A stretch of 64,000 bases of DNA from Streptomyces cavernicola. GTDB lineage: Bacteria; Actinomycetota; Actinomycetes; Streptomycetales; Streptomycetaceae. The stretch lies in the NCBI RefSeq assembly GCF_029968035.1, contig NZ_JASCIQ010000017.1, forward strand, positions 1-64,000, in the 5' to 3' direction. This document shows positions 33,522-41,071 of the stretch, piece after piece (positions within the stretch are counted from its first letter, which is position 1; every line of letters starts with the position of its first letter). The translations under genes were made by a program, and so were the position numbers. The notes under the pieces are model-generated. The model ran no database searches. It was not told where the DNA came from and saw only the letters and a program-made list of their open reading frames with translations.

Positions 33522-33528
33522 GGCCGGT

Positions 33529-34722
33529 ATGGACCCGGTGGAAAGCGCGGCAGGGACGGTCTCGGCGGGGAGATCGACCGGCACGCGTCTGCCGCCGGGC
33601 GACTTCGGCGTCGTCCTGGCCACGCTCCGGGCACGTCGGGGGTGGAGCGTGCGCGAGTTCGCCCGGCGCGCGAACGTGTCCGAAGGGCAGATCTGCAATC
33701 TGGAGAGCGGATCGCGCAACCCGACGCCCGCTGTGGCGGCGGCATGTGACGCGGCCTTGGGCACCGGCGGCCGACTCGTCGAGCTGGCCGGGGCCGGCCG
33801 CCGCGAGCCCCGGGCCGAGGTCGTCGAGGCCGGCCCCGTGGTCGCCGGATACGAGCGGGTCCTCGGGGAGCTGAAGGACATCGGCAGATCCACCGGACCG
33901 AGGTTCGTCCTCTCTTCGATGAAGTCGATCACGCGGATCCTGACGGACGCCGGTCCGCACGCCGCCGGCGAGCAGCGAGCCGAAATCTGGCTGCTGGCCT
34001 CGAAGTTCGCCGAATACACCGGGTGGATGGCACAAGAGGCGGGAAATACCGCGGAGGCGTTGCGCTGGACGAATCTCGCGGTCCGCTGGGGCGCACACGG
34101 CGGGGACGAGACGGTGGCCGCGTACGCCCTGGTCCGCAAGGCGTTCATCGCCCAGCATCGCGGTGACACCGATGCGGCGATCGGATTCGCCGACCAGGCG
34201 GCCGGGCACCCGGCGGCCGACCCGGTGATCCGCGCGCACGCCGCGCGACGCGCGGCCCAGGGGCATGCGCGCCTCGGCGACGCGGGGGCCTGCCGGGAGG
34301 CACTGGAGCGGTTCAGCAGCCACGCCGCCGAGGCCACCGGCGATCCGCCCCCTCACTGGGGCCCGCGCATCGAGAACGGCAACCCTCGGCTCATCGAGGC
34401 GTCCTGCATGCTCAGCCTCCGTCGCTTCGAGCCGGCCGCCGACCTTTTCGCCGCCGAGCTCCGACGCCGGCCGGCCGTCCCGGCGGACAGCAACTCCCAA
34501 GCCCGCTTCGCAGTTCGGCAGGCGACCGCCCTGGCCGGCGCGGGCCGCCTCGACGACGCCTGTCAGATCGTCGAGGCCACGCTGCCCGTGATCGAGCGCA
34601 TCGACTCGGCCACCGTCCGCGCGGAGTTGGGCCGTTTCGTGGAACAGGCCAGGACCCGGAGAGCCAGCCCGGGTCAACTCGCCCTCTTCGACACGTCGGC
34701 CGCCCTCGCCGGCGGCCGCTGA
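33529..34722 (+). CDS. HTH-XRE regulator with TPR-like C-terminus
   Basis: A 397-residue regulator. The XRE helix-turn-helix lies at about residues 28-62 (LATLRARRGWSVREFARRANVSEGQICNLESGSRNPTP). From about 100 on it is a helical TPR-like array (AEYTGWMAQEAGNTAEALRWTNLAVRWG, AFIAQHRGDTDAAIGFADQAAG). This architecture is common in Streptomyces regulators that sense a ligand with the TPR part. ATG 33529 is chosen over GTG 33505 because it fits a leaderless transcript from the box at 33516. It diverges from the TIR-pseudokinase-STAND operon and is the likely controller of it. Confidence 0.87.
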   Translation: MDPVESAAGTVSAGRSTGTRLPPGDFGVVLATLRARRGWSVREFARRANVSEGQICNLESGSRNPTPAVAAACDAALGTGGRLVELAGAGRREPRAEVVEAGPVVAGYERVLGELKDIGRSTGPRFVLSSMKSITRILTDAGPHAAGEQRAEIWLLASKFAEYTGWMAQEAGNTAEALRWTNLAVRWGAHGGDETVAAYALVRKAFIAQHRGDTDAAIGFADQAAGHPAADPVIRAHAARRAAQGHARLGDAGACREALERFSSHAAEATGDPPPHWGPRIENGNPRLIEASCMLSLRRFEPAADLFAAELRRRPAVPADSNSQARFAVRQATALAGAGRLDDACQIVEATLPVIERIDSATVRAELGRFVEQARTRRASPGQLALFDTSAALAGGR

Positions 34723-34852
34723 CCGAGCCATCCGGTGAAGGCCGGCCTGGCCGCGGGTCGACTGCGCTCGACCGCGCCGGGGGCGGGGCGGGGGCGGGGG
34801 CCGGATGAGGTGACGCCGGCGACCGAAGCCGACGTCACCTGCCGGCCCGCGC

Positions 34853-35719
34853 TCAGTACAGCGGCCCACCCCCGAAGAACTCCCGGTGGGACACCGCACG
34901 GCGGCCGTCCGGTTCCGTGACGCCGTACTCCGCGGCCAGTTCGGTGACGACGAAGGTGTGCCCGCTGCGCCGCGAGGCGAGCTCCTTGTCGTCGGCGAGC
35001 CGGGCGATCACCGTGCCGACGAACTCGGGCGACTCCGCGTCCGCGAGCCGGAACCCGGCGACTTCCTCGATGCCCGTCTCCACGAGCCCGTCCGTACGCA
35101 CCAGACCCGGCCACAGGGACACCGCGCTCACTCCCACGCCCGCCTCGCGGAACTCGTGCGCCATGTCGGCGGCCATTTTGTCCAGGCCGGCCTTGGACAC
35201 CCCGTACGGCACGGAGTGCAGGTGGGCGCGGGCGCCGAAGGAGGAGATGTTGACGATCAGTCCGCTGCCGCGCGCCGTCATGTGCCGGGCCGCGAACACC
35301 GAGGCCGCGTAGTGCGCCCGCAGGCCGACGCCGACCAACGGCTCCCAGTCGTCCACCGGCCGCGTCCAGAACGGCGCGTCGAACCCGCCGAAGCCGTCCG
35401 GCGCCGCCCACACGTTGTTCACCAGGAGGTCGAGACGCCCGTGCGCGCGTACGGCCGCCTCGACCGCCGCCTCGGTCTGCGCGTCGTCGCGGTGGTCGCA
35501 GCGCAGCCCGACCGCCGTGCCGCCGGCCGCTTCGATCCGTCGCACGGTCTCTGCCTGCGGGCTGCCGGGCCCCGGCTCGCCGCGCCCGGTCACGTACACC
35601 GTCCAGCCGTGTGCGCCCAACGCGACGGCGACGCCCCGGCCGACCCCCTTGCCGGCGCCCGTCACCAGAGCAACTCGCCTCTCCGGCCCGCCCCGGGAGT
35701 CATCCTCGTACGACGTCAT
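34853..35719 (-). CDS. Short-chain dehydrogenase/reductase
   Basis: A 288-residue SDR. The cofactor motif is TGAGKGVGRG near residue 21, NNVWAAP replaces the usual NNAG, and the catalytic set is Ser in ISSFGARAHLHSVPYGVSKAG with YGVSK supplying Tyr and Lys. The Asp/Arg at the adenosine strand (TGRGEPG) suggests NADP(H). Substrate unknown. It overlaps the end of the NTF2-like gene by 20 bases, so the two are one operon; such pairs occur in steroid-like or aromatic metabolite breakdown. Confidence 0.9.
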   Translation of the reverse strand: MTSYEDDSRGGPERRVALVTGAGKGVGRGVAVALGAHGWTVYVTGRGEPGPGSPQAETVRRIEAAGGTAVGLRCDHRDDAQTEAAVEAAVRAHGRLDLLVNNVWAAPDGFGGFDAPFWTRPVDDWEPLVGVGLRAHYAASVFAARHMTARGSGLIVNISSFGARAHLHSVPYGVSKAGLDKMAADMAHEFREAGVGVSAVSLWPGLVRTDGLVETGIEEVAGFRLADAESPEFVGTVIARLADDKELASRRSGHTFVVTELAAEYGVTEPDGRRAVSHREFFGGGPLY

Positions 35720-36206
35720 CGAACTCCCCTTCCTCGACGCGGAACCCCTCGGGCAGCGGCCGCGTCAGCGACCACAGGGTGCGGAAGTGGTGCTTGGCGA
35801 GGCGCCACTCGCCGTCCTCGACCACATAGCGGTCCTCGTACTCGCCGCAGAGCACCCGCTCCGTCTCCTCGGCGAGGTTCAGCTGCCGGAACCGCAGCGT
35901 CCACCGACCCGTGGCCTCCGTCGCCGAGACGAAGTCGATCTGCGGATGCACGGCGTGGTGCATGTCCAGTACGAGATGGCCCTGCTCCCGGCGGGCCAGC
36001 GCGATCTCGGTGAACAGCCGTACCAGGTCCTCGACTTCGGCGAAGGCGCCCAGCTCGCCGTAGTCGATGTCGGCGCCCGCGCGCACGAAGCAGTCCCGGA
36101 ACCCCTGCGGATCCTTGCGGTCGCAGGCCCGCAGATAGCGGTACTTGAGCTGTTCGATCTCCACGCGCGCCTCCAGCCGCGCGACACGCTCCTCCAGCGA
36201 GACCAT
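35700..36206 (-). CDS. SnoaL/NTF2-like (polyketide-cyclase-type) protein
   Basis: A 168-residue protein. It opens with a coiled-coil-like helix MVSLEERVARLEARVEIEQLKYRYLRACDRKD, the usual start of the SnoaL_4 group, followed by CFVRAGADIDYGELGAF and WRLAKHHFRTLWSLTRPLP. Members dehydrate, hydroxylate or isomerise ring substrates. ATG 36206 is preceded by an AAGGAGG site; the frame upstream is open but not conserved-looking. Two copies of an 18-base repeat lie just before the ribosome site. First gene of an operon with the SDR. Confidence 0.85.
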   Translation of the reverse strand: MVSLEERVARLEARVEIEQLKYRYLRACDRKDPQGFRDCFVRAGADIDYGELGAFAEVEDLVRLFTEIALARREQGHLVLDMHHAVHPQIDFVSATEATGRWTLRFRQLNLAEETERVLCGEYEDRYVVEDGEWRLAKHHFRTLWSLTRPLPEGFRVEEGEFDDVVRG

Positions 36207-36224
36207 CCCCAGCCTCCTTCTTCC

Positions 36225-36264
36225 TGCCGGTACGCGACGAGCCTCTTGCCGGTACGCGACGAGC
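36225..36264. repeat. 18-bp direct repeat in the leader of the NTF2-like gene
   Basis: TGCCGGTACGCGACGAGC occurs at 36225-36242 and 36247-36264, a 22-base period, ending about 19 bases upstream of the start codon. It may be a regulator-binding pair or a simple duplication. Confidence 0.85.
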
Positions 36265-36351
36265 GCCCGGTCCCGGCACGTTAGGGAGCCCGGCGGGCCC
36301 GAGCGAGGCGGGTTTCCCGGTGGGTGGGAAACGGGGCGGGGCGGGCCGCCG

Positions 36352-36603
36352 CGCCACGACTGGTTCCCCGTGGACGACGGCCTGTCGGCCCTGCCCAAGG
36401 CCGCGAACGAGGCACTGGTGCGCGGCAGCAGGCGTGGTGGACGAGGAGCGGGAGGAGCGGGCCCGCGCCTGGGTGCCGATGCGCCGCTGGGGCAGCGCCG
36501 AGGACGTCGGCAACGCCTGCGCCTTCCTCGCCTCCGGCCAGGCCTGATACGTGACGGGCCGACGCCTCTCGGTGTCCGGGGGGTTCGGGGGGTACGGGGC
36601 CCA
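36352..36603 (+). pseudogene. Remnant of an SDR gene
   Basis: The C-terminal third of an SDR survives in pieces. One frame gives RHDWFPVDDGLSALPKAANEALVRGS. After a frame change another gives VPMRRWGSAEDVGNACAFLASGQA, the classic SDR closing block, then a TGA stop (36545) followed in frame by YVTGRRLSVSGGF, which completes the SDR ending. So there is at least one frameshift and one nonsense change. The N-terminal two thirds are missing. Confidence 0.75.
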
Positions 36604-36622
36604 GGCGGGGCCTAGGGGGTGG

Positions 36623-37024
36623 TCACCACTTGACCTGGTGGAACTCCATCGTCCCGAAGGTCGTGAAGTCCATCGCGTAACTCCACAGCGCGTACCTCTG
36701 CTCATCGGCGCGGCGATAGGTCTTGCCGAAACCGTTGTCGACGATCTCGTTCCAACGGTCGCCCTGTCCGTAGTGCGCGAACAGCCGGTCGTTCCGCCGT
36801 GACGCGTCTTCGTCGGACTCCGCCGGGGTCTGGTAGATCACCTCGTGCAGGCGGGCATGCCAGAACGTGAGAAGCATGTGGCCGCCGGCGACCGCATACC
36901 CGTACATGACCGCGTCAGCAGCCTTCTCATGATGGTCGGAGAACTCGAGATCGCCGGGGATCCGCACCTCGTCAGGCGTACGCAGCAACTCCGGCAACGG
37001 CAGGTCATCCAGGAAGCTGTTCAC
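36623..37024 (-). CDS. Hypothetical protein
   Basis: A 133-residue soluble acidic protein that I do not recognise. It has an aromatic- and His-rich core (FSDHHEKAADAVMYGYAVAGGHMLLTFWHARLHEVIYQTP) and a second block FGKTYRRADEQRYALWSYAMDFTTFGTMEFHQVKW. The regular spacing of charged and aromatic residues suggests a folded domain, perhaps of the small barrel or immunity-protein type. No operon partner; the next gene (zinc ribbon) starts on the same strand 288 bases upstream and ends 39 bases before this start. Confidence 0.7.
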   Translation of the reverse strand: MNSFLDDLPLPELLRTPDEVRIPGDLEFSDHHEKAADAVMYGYAVAGGHMLLTFWHARLHEVIYQTPAESDEDASRRNDRLFAHYGQGDRWNEIVDNGFGKTYRRADEQRYALWSYAMDFTTFGTMEFHQVKW

Positions 37025-37063
37025 GAGGGGCGACCCTAGCCTGTGTCCCGCCGCCGAGGAGCC

Positions 37064-37312
37064 CTAACCCTGCTGCGGCGGCACCCGGTTGAGTCTGCGC
37101 CGGACGAACGACGCCATCTTCGCGTCCAGCCGCACATGCAGCTGCGTATGCCCGCAGGCTGCGCAGACGTAGGCGTCGAACACCGGATTCCTCGCTCTGA
37201 GGCTGCTTGCTCCCGGCGGGCGGATCCCGGCCTGTGCCACGTACTCGCCCCAGTACACCTCGCCGCCGCCGCACACCCCGCAACGCCCCTTGCGCATGTC
37301 CCCATCGGCCAT
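37064..37312 (-). CDS. Small zinc-ribbon protein
   Basis: An 82-residue protein with two CxxC knuckles, CGVC near residue 11 and CAAC near 54, a standard zinc-ribbon spacing. Between them is a strand-rich linker; the C-terminus is basic (KMASFVRRRLNRVPPQQG), compatible with nucleic-acid binding. Role unknown. It may be co-transcribed with the hypothetical gene downstream. Confidence 0.75.
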   Translation of the reverse strand: MADGDMRKGRCGVCGGGEVYWGEYVAQAGIRPPGASSLRARNPVFDAYVCAACGHTQLHVRLDAKMASFVRRRLNRVPPQQG

Positions 37313-37401
37313 GGGACGAGCCTAGGCGTCCCGCTTCGACGGAAGAGCAGCAGGGGCGCAGGATTCCACGTCCCCACGTCGCCTCGCCTACCCTTTCCTC
37401 C

Positions 37402-38058
37402 ATGAGCCGATGGGAAGAGTTGACCGGTGGGACGTCCGGCGAGGACTACGCCGCCAGGTTCGCGGCGCTGGCCGACAGCGGCAAGAACATGCACGGCGAG
37501 GCCCAGTTCTGCGCCGCGCTGGTGCCCGCCGGGGCGCGCGTCCTGGACGCCGGGTGCGGCACCGGCCGGGTCATGATCCGCTTGGCGGAGCTCGGGTACG
37601 ACTGCGTCGGGGTCGATCTCGACGCCTCCATGCTGGCCGTGGCGCGCAAGCAGGCGCCTGAACTCCCCTGGATCCAGGCCGATTTGGCCACACTCGACCC
37701 GGCGGACCTCCCTGGTGACGGTGACGGTGAAGGTGACGCCGGCTTCGACCTCGTGGTCGCCGCCGGCAACATCTTCCCGCTCCTCGCGACGGGCACCGAG
37801 GCCACAGTGGTCGGCCGCCTGGCCGCGGTGCTGCGTCCGGGCGGCCTCCTCGTCGCCGGATTCGGCCTGGACCGAGCCCACCTGCCGGTACCGCCCAGCA
37901 TCACCCTGCAGGAGTACGACGCCTACTGCGCCGAGGCCGGCCTCACCCTCGTCGACCGCTTCGCGACCTGGGACGCGGAACCCTACGAGGGCGGTGGCTA
38001 CGCCGTCAGCGTCCATCGGGCGCATCGCGATGCACCTGGTCACGGGCGCCCTCAGTGA
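37402..38058 (+). CDS. Class I SAM-dependent methyltransferase
   Basis: A 218-residue enzyme. Motif I is ARVLDAGCGTGRVMIRLAELGYDCVGVDLDASMLAVAR near residue 48-85; the post-I acidic residue and the LPWIQADLATLD segment fit SAM binding, and VGRLAAVLRPGGLLVAGFG is motif III. A short Gly/Asp repeat (GDGDGEGD) interrupts the middle. Substrate unknown. ATG 37402 is chosen as it begins the methyltransferase helix. Its stop codon overlaps the GTG start of the NUDIX gene (GTGA), so the two are co-translated. Confidence 0.88.
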   Translation: MSRWEELTGGTSGEDYAARFAALADSGKNMHGEAQFCAALVPAGARVLDAGCGTGRVMIRLAELGYDCVGVDLDASMLAVARKQAPELPWIQADLATLDPADLPGDGDGEGDAGFDLVVAAGNIFPLLATGTEATVVGRLAAVLRPGGLLVAGFGLDRAHLPVPPSITLQEYDAYCAEAGLTLVDRFATWDAEPYEGGGYAVSVHRAHRDAPGHGRPQ

Positions 38059-38426
38059 GCTCTGCCGAGCCGTTCACCCGTATCAAGATCCGCGTCGCCG
38101 CAGCCTTGTTCAACGGCGATGAGGCCGCCCTCATCCACCGCACCAAGGACGGTCAGGACCAGTACACCCTGCCGGGCGGTAACGTCGAACCCCGCGAGCC
38201 CGTCCATCGGGCCCTCGCGCGTGAACTCGACGAAGAACTGGGCCTCGGCCTCGCAGACGCGGGCAGTGTCCCGCAGCTGACCTGGATTCAGGACGCCATG
38301 GTCACCCGCCCCGGTTCCACCCCGCCTCGCAAACTCCACCTGGTCTTTCGCGTCCACATCGACGATTCCACCCGCGCTCGCTTGCGCACTGTCGAGCACG
38401 ACGACACCAACTACCGCTGGATCTGA
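38055..38426 (+). CDS. NUDIX hydrolase
   Basis: A 123-residue NUDIX protein. The box GGNVEPREPVHRALARELDEELGL fits GX5EX7REUXEEXGU completely. It opens with IKIRVAAALFNGDEAALIHRTKDGQDQYTLPGG, the usual strand pair. The protein is slightly short at its C-terminus and ends soon after DTNYRWI. It would hydrolyse a nucleoside diphosphate linked to another group. GTG 38055 overlaps the methyltransferase stop. Confidence 0.88.
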   Translation: MSSAEPFTRIKIRVAAALFNGDEAALIHRTKDGQDQYTLPGGNVEPREPVHRALARELDEELGLGLADAGSVPQLTWIQDAMVTRPGSTPPRKLHLVFRVHIDDSTRARLRTVEHDDTNYRWI

Positions 38427-38497
38427 CCCCCGTGGAGGGCGACGGCCCGTCCCGACGCCCCCCCGCAACCATCGATGAGGCGGGCTGAACCCATCGA

Positions 38498-39601
38498 TCA
38501 GGCGAGCTTCACGTCGGTGCAACCGTGCTCGCCCGCGGAGCGCTCGGCGAACTGCTGCAGTGCTTCTCGCGCGTAACGGCGCTGCGGCTCGGGGTCGTTG
38601 TCGTAGGCGCGGTAGTCGATGGCGAACACCGCCTCCCGTGGCGAGCCAGGGCACGTCGCCTCCGCCCGGAACAGGTAGTCCGTCCGCAGCGGGTCGGTCG
38701 ACTCGAACTCCCTGCCGGTCTGCGTCTTCCAGCGCTGGTCGTCCGCGAAGGTTCCGTAATAGGCGGACAGGCGGAACAAGGACCGGCCCTTGTCGTCGAT
38801 CAGCAGGCAGTCCTCGACCGGCGCGCGGCCGACCGCTGTCTCATGGGCACGCGTGATCAGCCAACCCGGTGTGACGCCTGCGCACGTGCCGTCCGCCGCG
38901 GTGAGGGACGGCGCGGCGGGGTAGGTCTCCCGCCGGTGAGCCAGCGGCTCGACCTGCTCGACGCGTCCGCCGGACCGGGCGTCGCAACCGTACTCGCGGG
39001 CGGCGGCGTCCGCGGTCCTCGTCGCGAACCGGGCCAGCCGTACGCGCTGCGCCGGCTCCTGGTACGACTGCGGGCCCCAGTGGCTCACGAACACGGTCAG
39101 GCTGTCGCCGGCGCGCGGCCCGTTCGTGTTCCGGCAGTCGGAGACGACGGTCGCGGTCGCGCCGTCGTCGTCGACGTTCACCATGCCGGACCAGCCGGCG
39201 CCGATCGGCACGGGGACGGAGGTGTAGGGAGAGGTGGCGTCCCGCCCGGAGACGGTGTGCGGGCCCCACGCCTTGGAGCGCCACTCCATCGTGACCACGG
39301 CCCGCTGCCGGTACCCGCCGGGTCCGTCCAGCCAGCAGGTGACCGGCGGGCTGCCCTCGTCCGAAGACTTCCCTCCCGCCACGTCGCTGTGGCTCGTCCT
39401 GCCGCTGACGTCGTCGGTGCCGAGCAGCGCGCGCGTGTGCTCGACGGACACCGCGCCGTCACAGGCATCGGCCACGGACCGCTCGTCGCGCCACCTGTCG
39501 TAGCCACCGCTGAAGTAGAAGTACCCCGCGGCGACGACGAGCAGCGCCAGCACCCCGGCACCCGTTCGTCTGCCCCGCCTGACCAGTGTCTCCCGCTTCA
39601 C
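38498..39601 (-). CDS. Membrane-anchored hypothetical protein
   Basis: A 367-residue protein with one N-terminal transmembrane helix (AGVLALLVVAAGYFYFSGGY, residues 15-34) after a basic cytoplasmic tip (MKRETLVRRGRR). The large extracytoplasmic part has several Cys (ADACDGAV, VTCWLDG, SDCRNT, EYGCDAR, GTCAGV, EDCLLI, ATCPGS, HGCTDV), most likely in disulfides, and two halves that look alike (each ends with a helix then CxV or CDAR). Function unknown; the pattern recurs in Streptomyces surface proteins. Probably monocistronic. Confidence 0.75.
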   Translation of the reverse strand: MKRETLVRRGRRTGAGVLALLVVAAGYFYFSGGYDRWRDERSVADACDGAVSVEHTRALLGTDDVSGRTSHSDVAGGKSSDEGSPPVTCWLDGPGGYRQRAVVTMEWRSKAWGPHTVSGRDATSPYTSVPVPIGAGWSGMVNVDDDGATATVVSDCRNTNGPRAGDSLTVFVSHWGPQSYQEPAQRVRLARFATRTADAAAREYGCDARSGGRVEQVEPLAHRRETYPAAPSLTAADGTCAGVTPGWLITRAHETAVGRAPVEDCLLIDDKGRSLFRLSAYYGTFADDQRWKTQTGREFESTDPLRTDYLFRAEATCPGSPREAVFAIDYRAYDNDPEPQRRYAREALQQFAERSAGEHGCTDVKLA

Positions 39602-39650
39602 TTCACGCCCCCCGTTGTCTTGTCATGAACAGGGACGTGACCTTAGCGGT

Positions 39651-40697
39651 TCAGCTGCCGAAGGGGATGTCCCGGCTCGTGGCCATGCGGCGGCTGTCCG
39701 GGTGCGCCTCGACGTAGTCGCGGATGTACGAGAGCGACTCCCGTACGCCGCTGTCGTCCGTGCCGCAGCCCTTCAGGCCGCTGACGCCGTCGGGGTAGCA
39801 GGACATCCGGTTGCCGTAGATCAGCGCGTCCACGGCGGCGCCGCCGTCGGAGTCGGCGGAGGTGTCAAGGAGGGTCTCGGCGCGCTCCCGGTCGCCGGGG
39901 CCGACGGTCCAGCCGACCGTGCGGGCGAGCTCGCCGCGGTCCCGGGCCTTCCCGCCGGCCTGCAGCTCCGCGCGGATGCTGCCGAACTTCAGGGCCATGC
40001 TGAACAGGCCGTTGTCCATCACACGCTGGTTCTGCGCGATGGCCGCGCCGTGCTCGGCGTAACCGTCTCGGACGTCCGCGTAGTCGCCGCTGTAGGCGAC
40101 GCCTTCCTTACTGTTCAGGCTGCCCGTCACGTCCTTCCAGCCGCGGCCGCCCTCGGTTCCGTAGAAGCCGTAGAGCACCCGGATGCCCTGGCTCTCCAAC
40201 TTGTTGCGGGCCAGATCCCGCAGCGCGACCGCAGAGCACTGCTTCCGCTTCGGATCACTGCTCTCGCACCAGTCGGGGTTCTTCATGTCCAGCCAGACGA
40301 ACGAGACCTGACGCCCCGTCCGATGCTCCTTGGCCACCTGGTCGAACATGTCGGCCATCGTGTCGCCGTAGCTGGTGAGGGTGCCGTCGTGGTCGGCCCA
40401 CCAGCCTTCCTTCCAGGCCGTGGCGTCGATCTCCAGGGCGTTGGCGCCGTCCCGGAGCGCCGCGGTCACGCCCTGAGTGGTGAGCACGCGGTGAGCGATG
40501 GCCCAGGTGGGCCGCTGCTGGCCGTGGCCGGCCCGCTCCGCGGACTCCTTGCCGGACTCCTTGCCGGACTCCTTGCCGGAGTCCTGGGCGGGTGCGGCGC
40601 TCTGGGTCGCGGCTGCGGCCGCGGTGCCGACGGCGGCGGTGCAGAAGGCCAGGGCCAGCGGAAGCAGTGTCCTGCGGCGTCTGCGTACGGCGCTCAT
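39651..40697 (-). CDS. Secreted phospholipase D / sphingomyelinase D-like protein
   Basis: A 348-residue protein with a signal peptide (MSAVRRRRRTLLPLALAFCTAAVGTAAAAA) and a GKES-repeat linker. The catalytic TIM-barrel resembles GDPD-like sphingomyelinase/phospholipase D: AIAHRVLTTQG, the metal site NALEIDATAW with Glu and Asp, then WWADHDGTL with a His-Asp pair. The C-terminal MATSRDIPFG matches the ATxxDxP tail motif known from that group. It would cleave head groups of lipids outside the cell. An array resembling PHO boxes lies about 130-170 bases upstream, suggesting induction on phosphate starvation. Confidence 0.85.
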   Translation of the reverse strand: MSAVRRRRRTLLPLALAFCTAAVGTAAAAATQSAAPAQDSGKESGKESGKESAERAGHGQQRPTWAIAHRVLTTQGVTAALRDGANALEIDATAWKEGWWADHDGTLTSYGDTMADMFDQVAKEHRTGRQVSFVWLDMKNPDWCESSDPKRKQCSAVALRDLARNKLESQGIRVLYGFYGTEGGRGWKDVTGSLNSKEGVAYSGDYADVRDGYAEHGAAIAQNQRVMDNGLFSMALKFGSIRAELQAGGKARDRGELARTVGWTVGPGDRERAETLLDTSADSDGGAAVDALIYGNRMSCYPDGVSGLKGCGTDDSGVRESLSYIRDYVEAHPDSRRMATSRDIPFGS

Positions 40698-40825
40698 CCG
40701 GACGGGGTCCTCTCTGTCGTTCCGGGCTGCCGCGTGGGGGATGGCAGCCCGCTCGCTGTCCGGCGCCCGGGGTGCGGCCTGGGCGGACAGCAGGCAAAAC
40801 TCGTAGGAGCTTATGCGGACTTACC

Positions 40826-40869
40826 ATCCGGTAACCAGTGAGTGTGACGTAAGTAACCGGTCGGTAACC
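40826..40869 (-). promoter_or_regulatory. Candidate PhoP (PHO) box array
   Basis: Read on the minus strand, 44 bases divide into 11-base units: GGTTACCGACC, GGTTACTTACG, TCACACTCACT and GGTTACCGGAT. PhoP binds 11-base direct repeats of consensus G(G/T)TCAYYYR(G/C)G; the second unit fits that at 10 of 11 positions. Upstream of a phospholipase and, before the insertion element, of a phosphatase. Confidence 0.5.
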
Positions 40870-40914
40870 TGGCCCTCGCGGTGCCGTCGGGATTCACCGG
40901 GTTCCTCCGAGGGT

Positions 40915-40936
40915 GCCCCATCCTTCAGGGCGGGGA
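40915..40936 (+). repeat. Left-end hairpin of the tnpB element
   Basis: GCCCCATCCTTCAGGGCGGGG forms a CCCC/GGGG stem-loop and matches the common left-end structure of Streptomyces tnpB elements. Confidence 0.65.
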
Positions 40937-41071
40937 GGAATCGGACTCCTGCGGAGCAAGGCGGTGCAAGTCGAATCGCCGCTGGGCGCGATTCGGCGTC
41001 CACCATCGGTGCTCGTGAGGAGCTCCGAGTTGATCGACGGGGCTCAACTGTCAGTCCTCCCGGGTAGGTTG

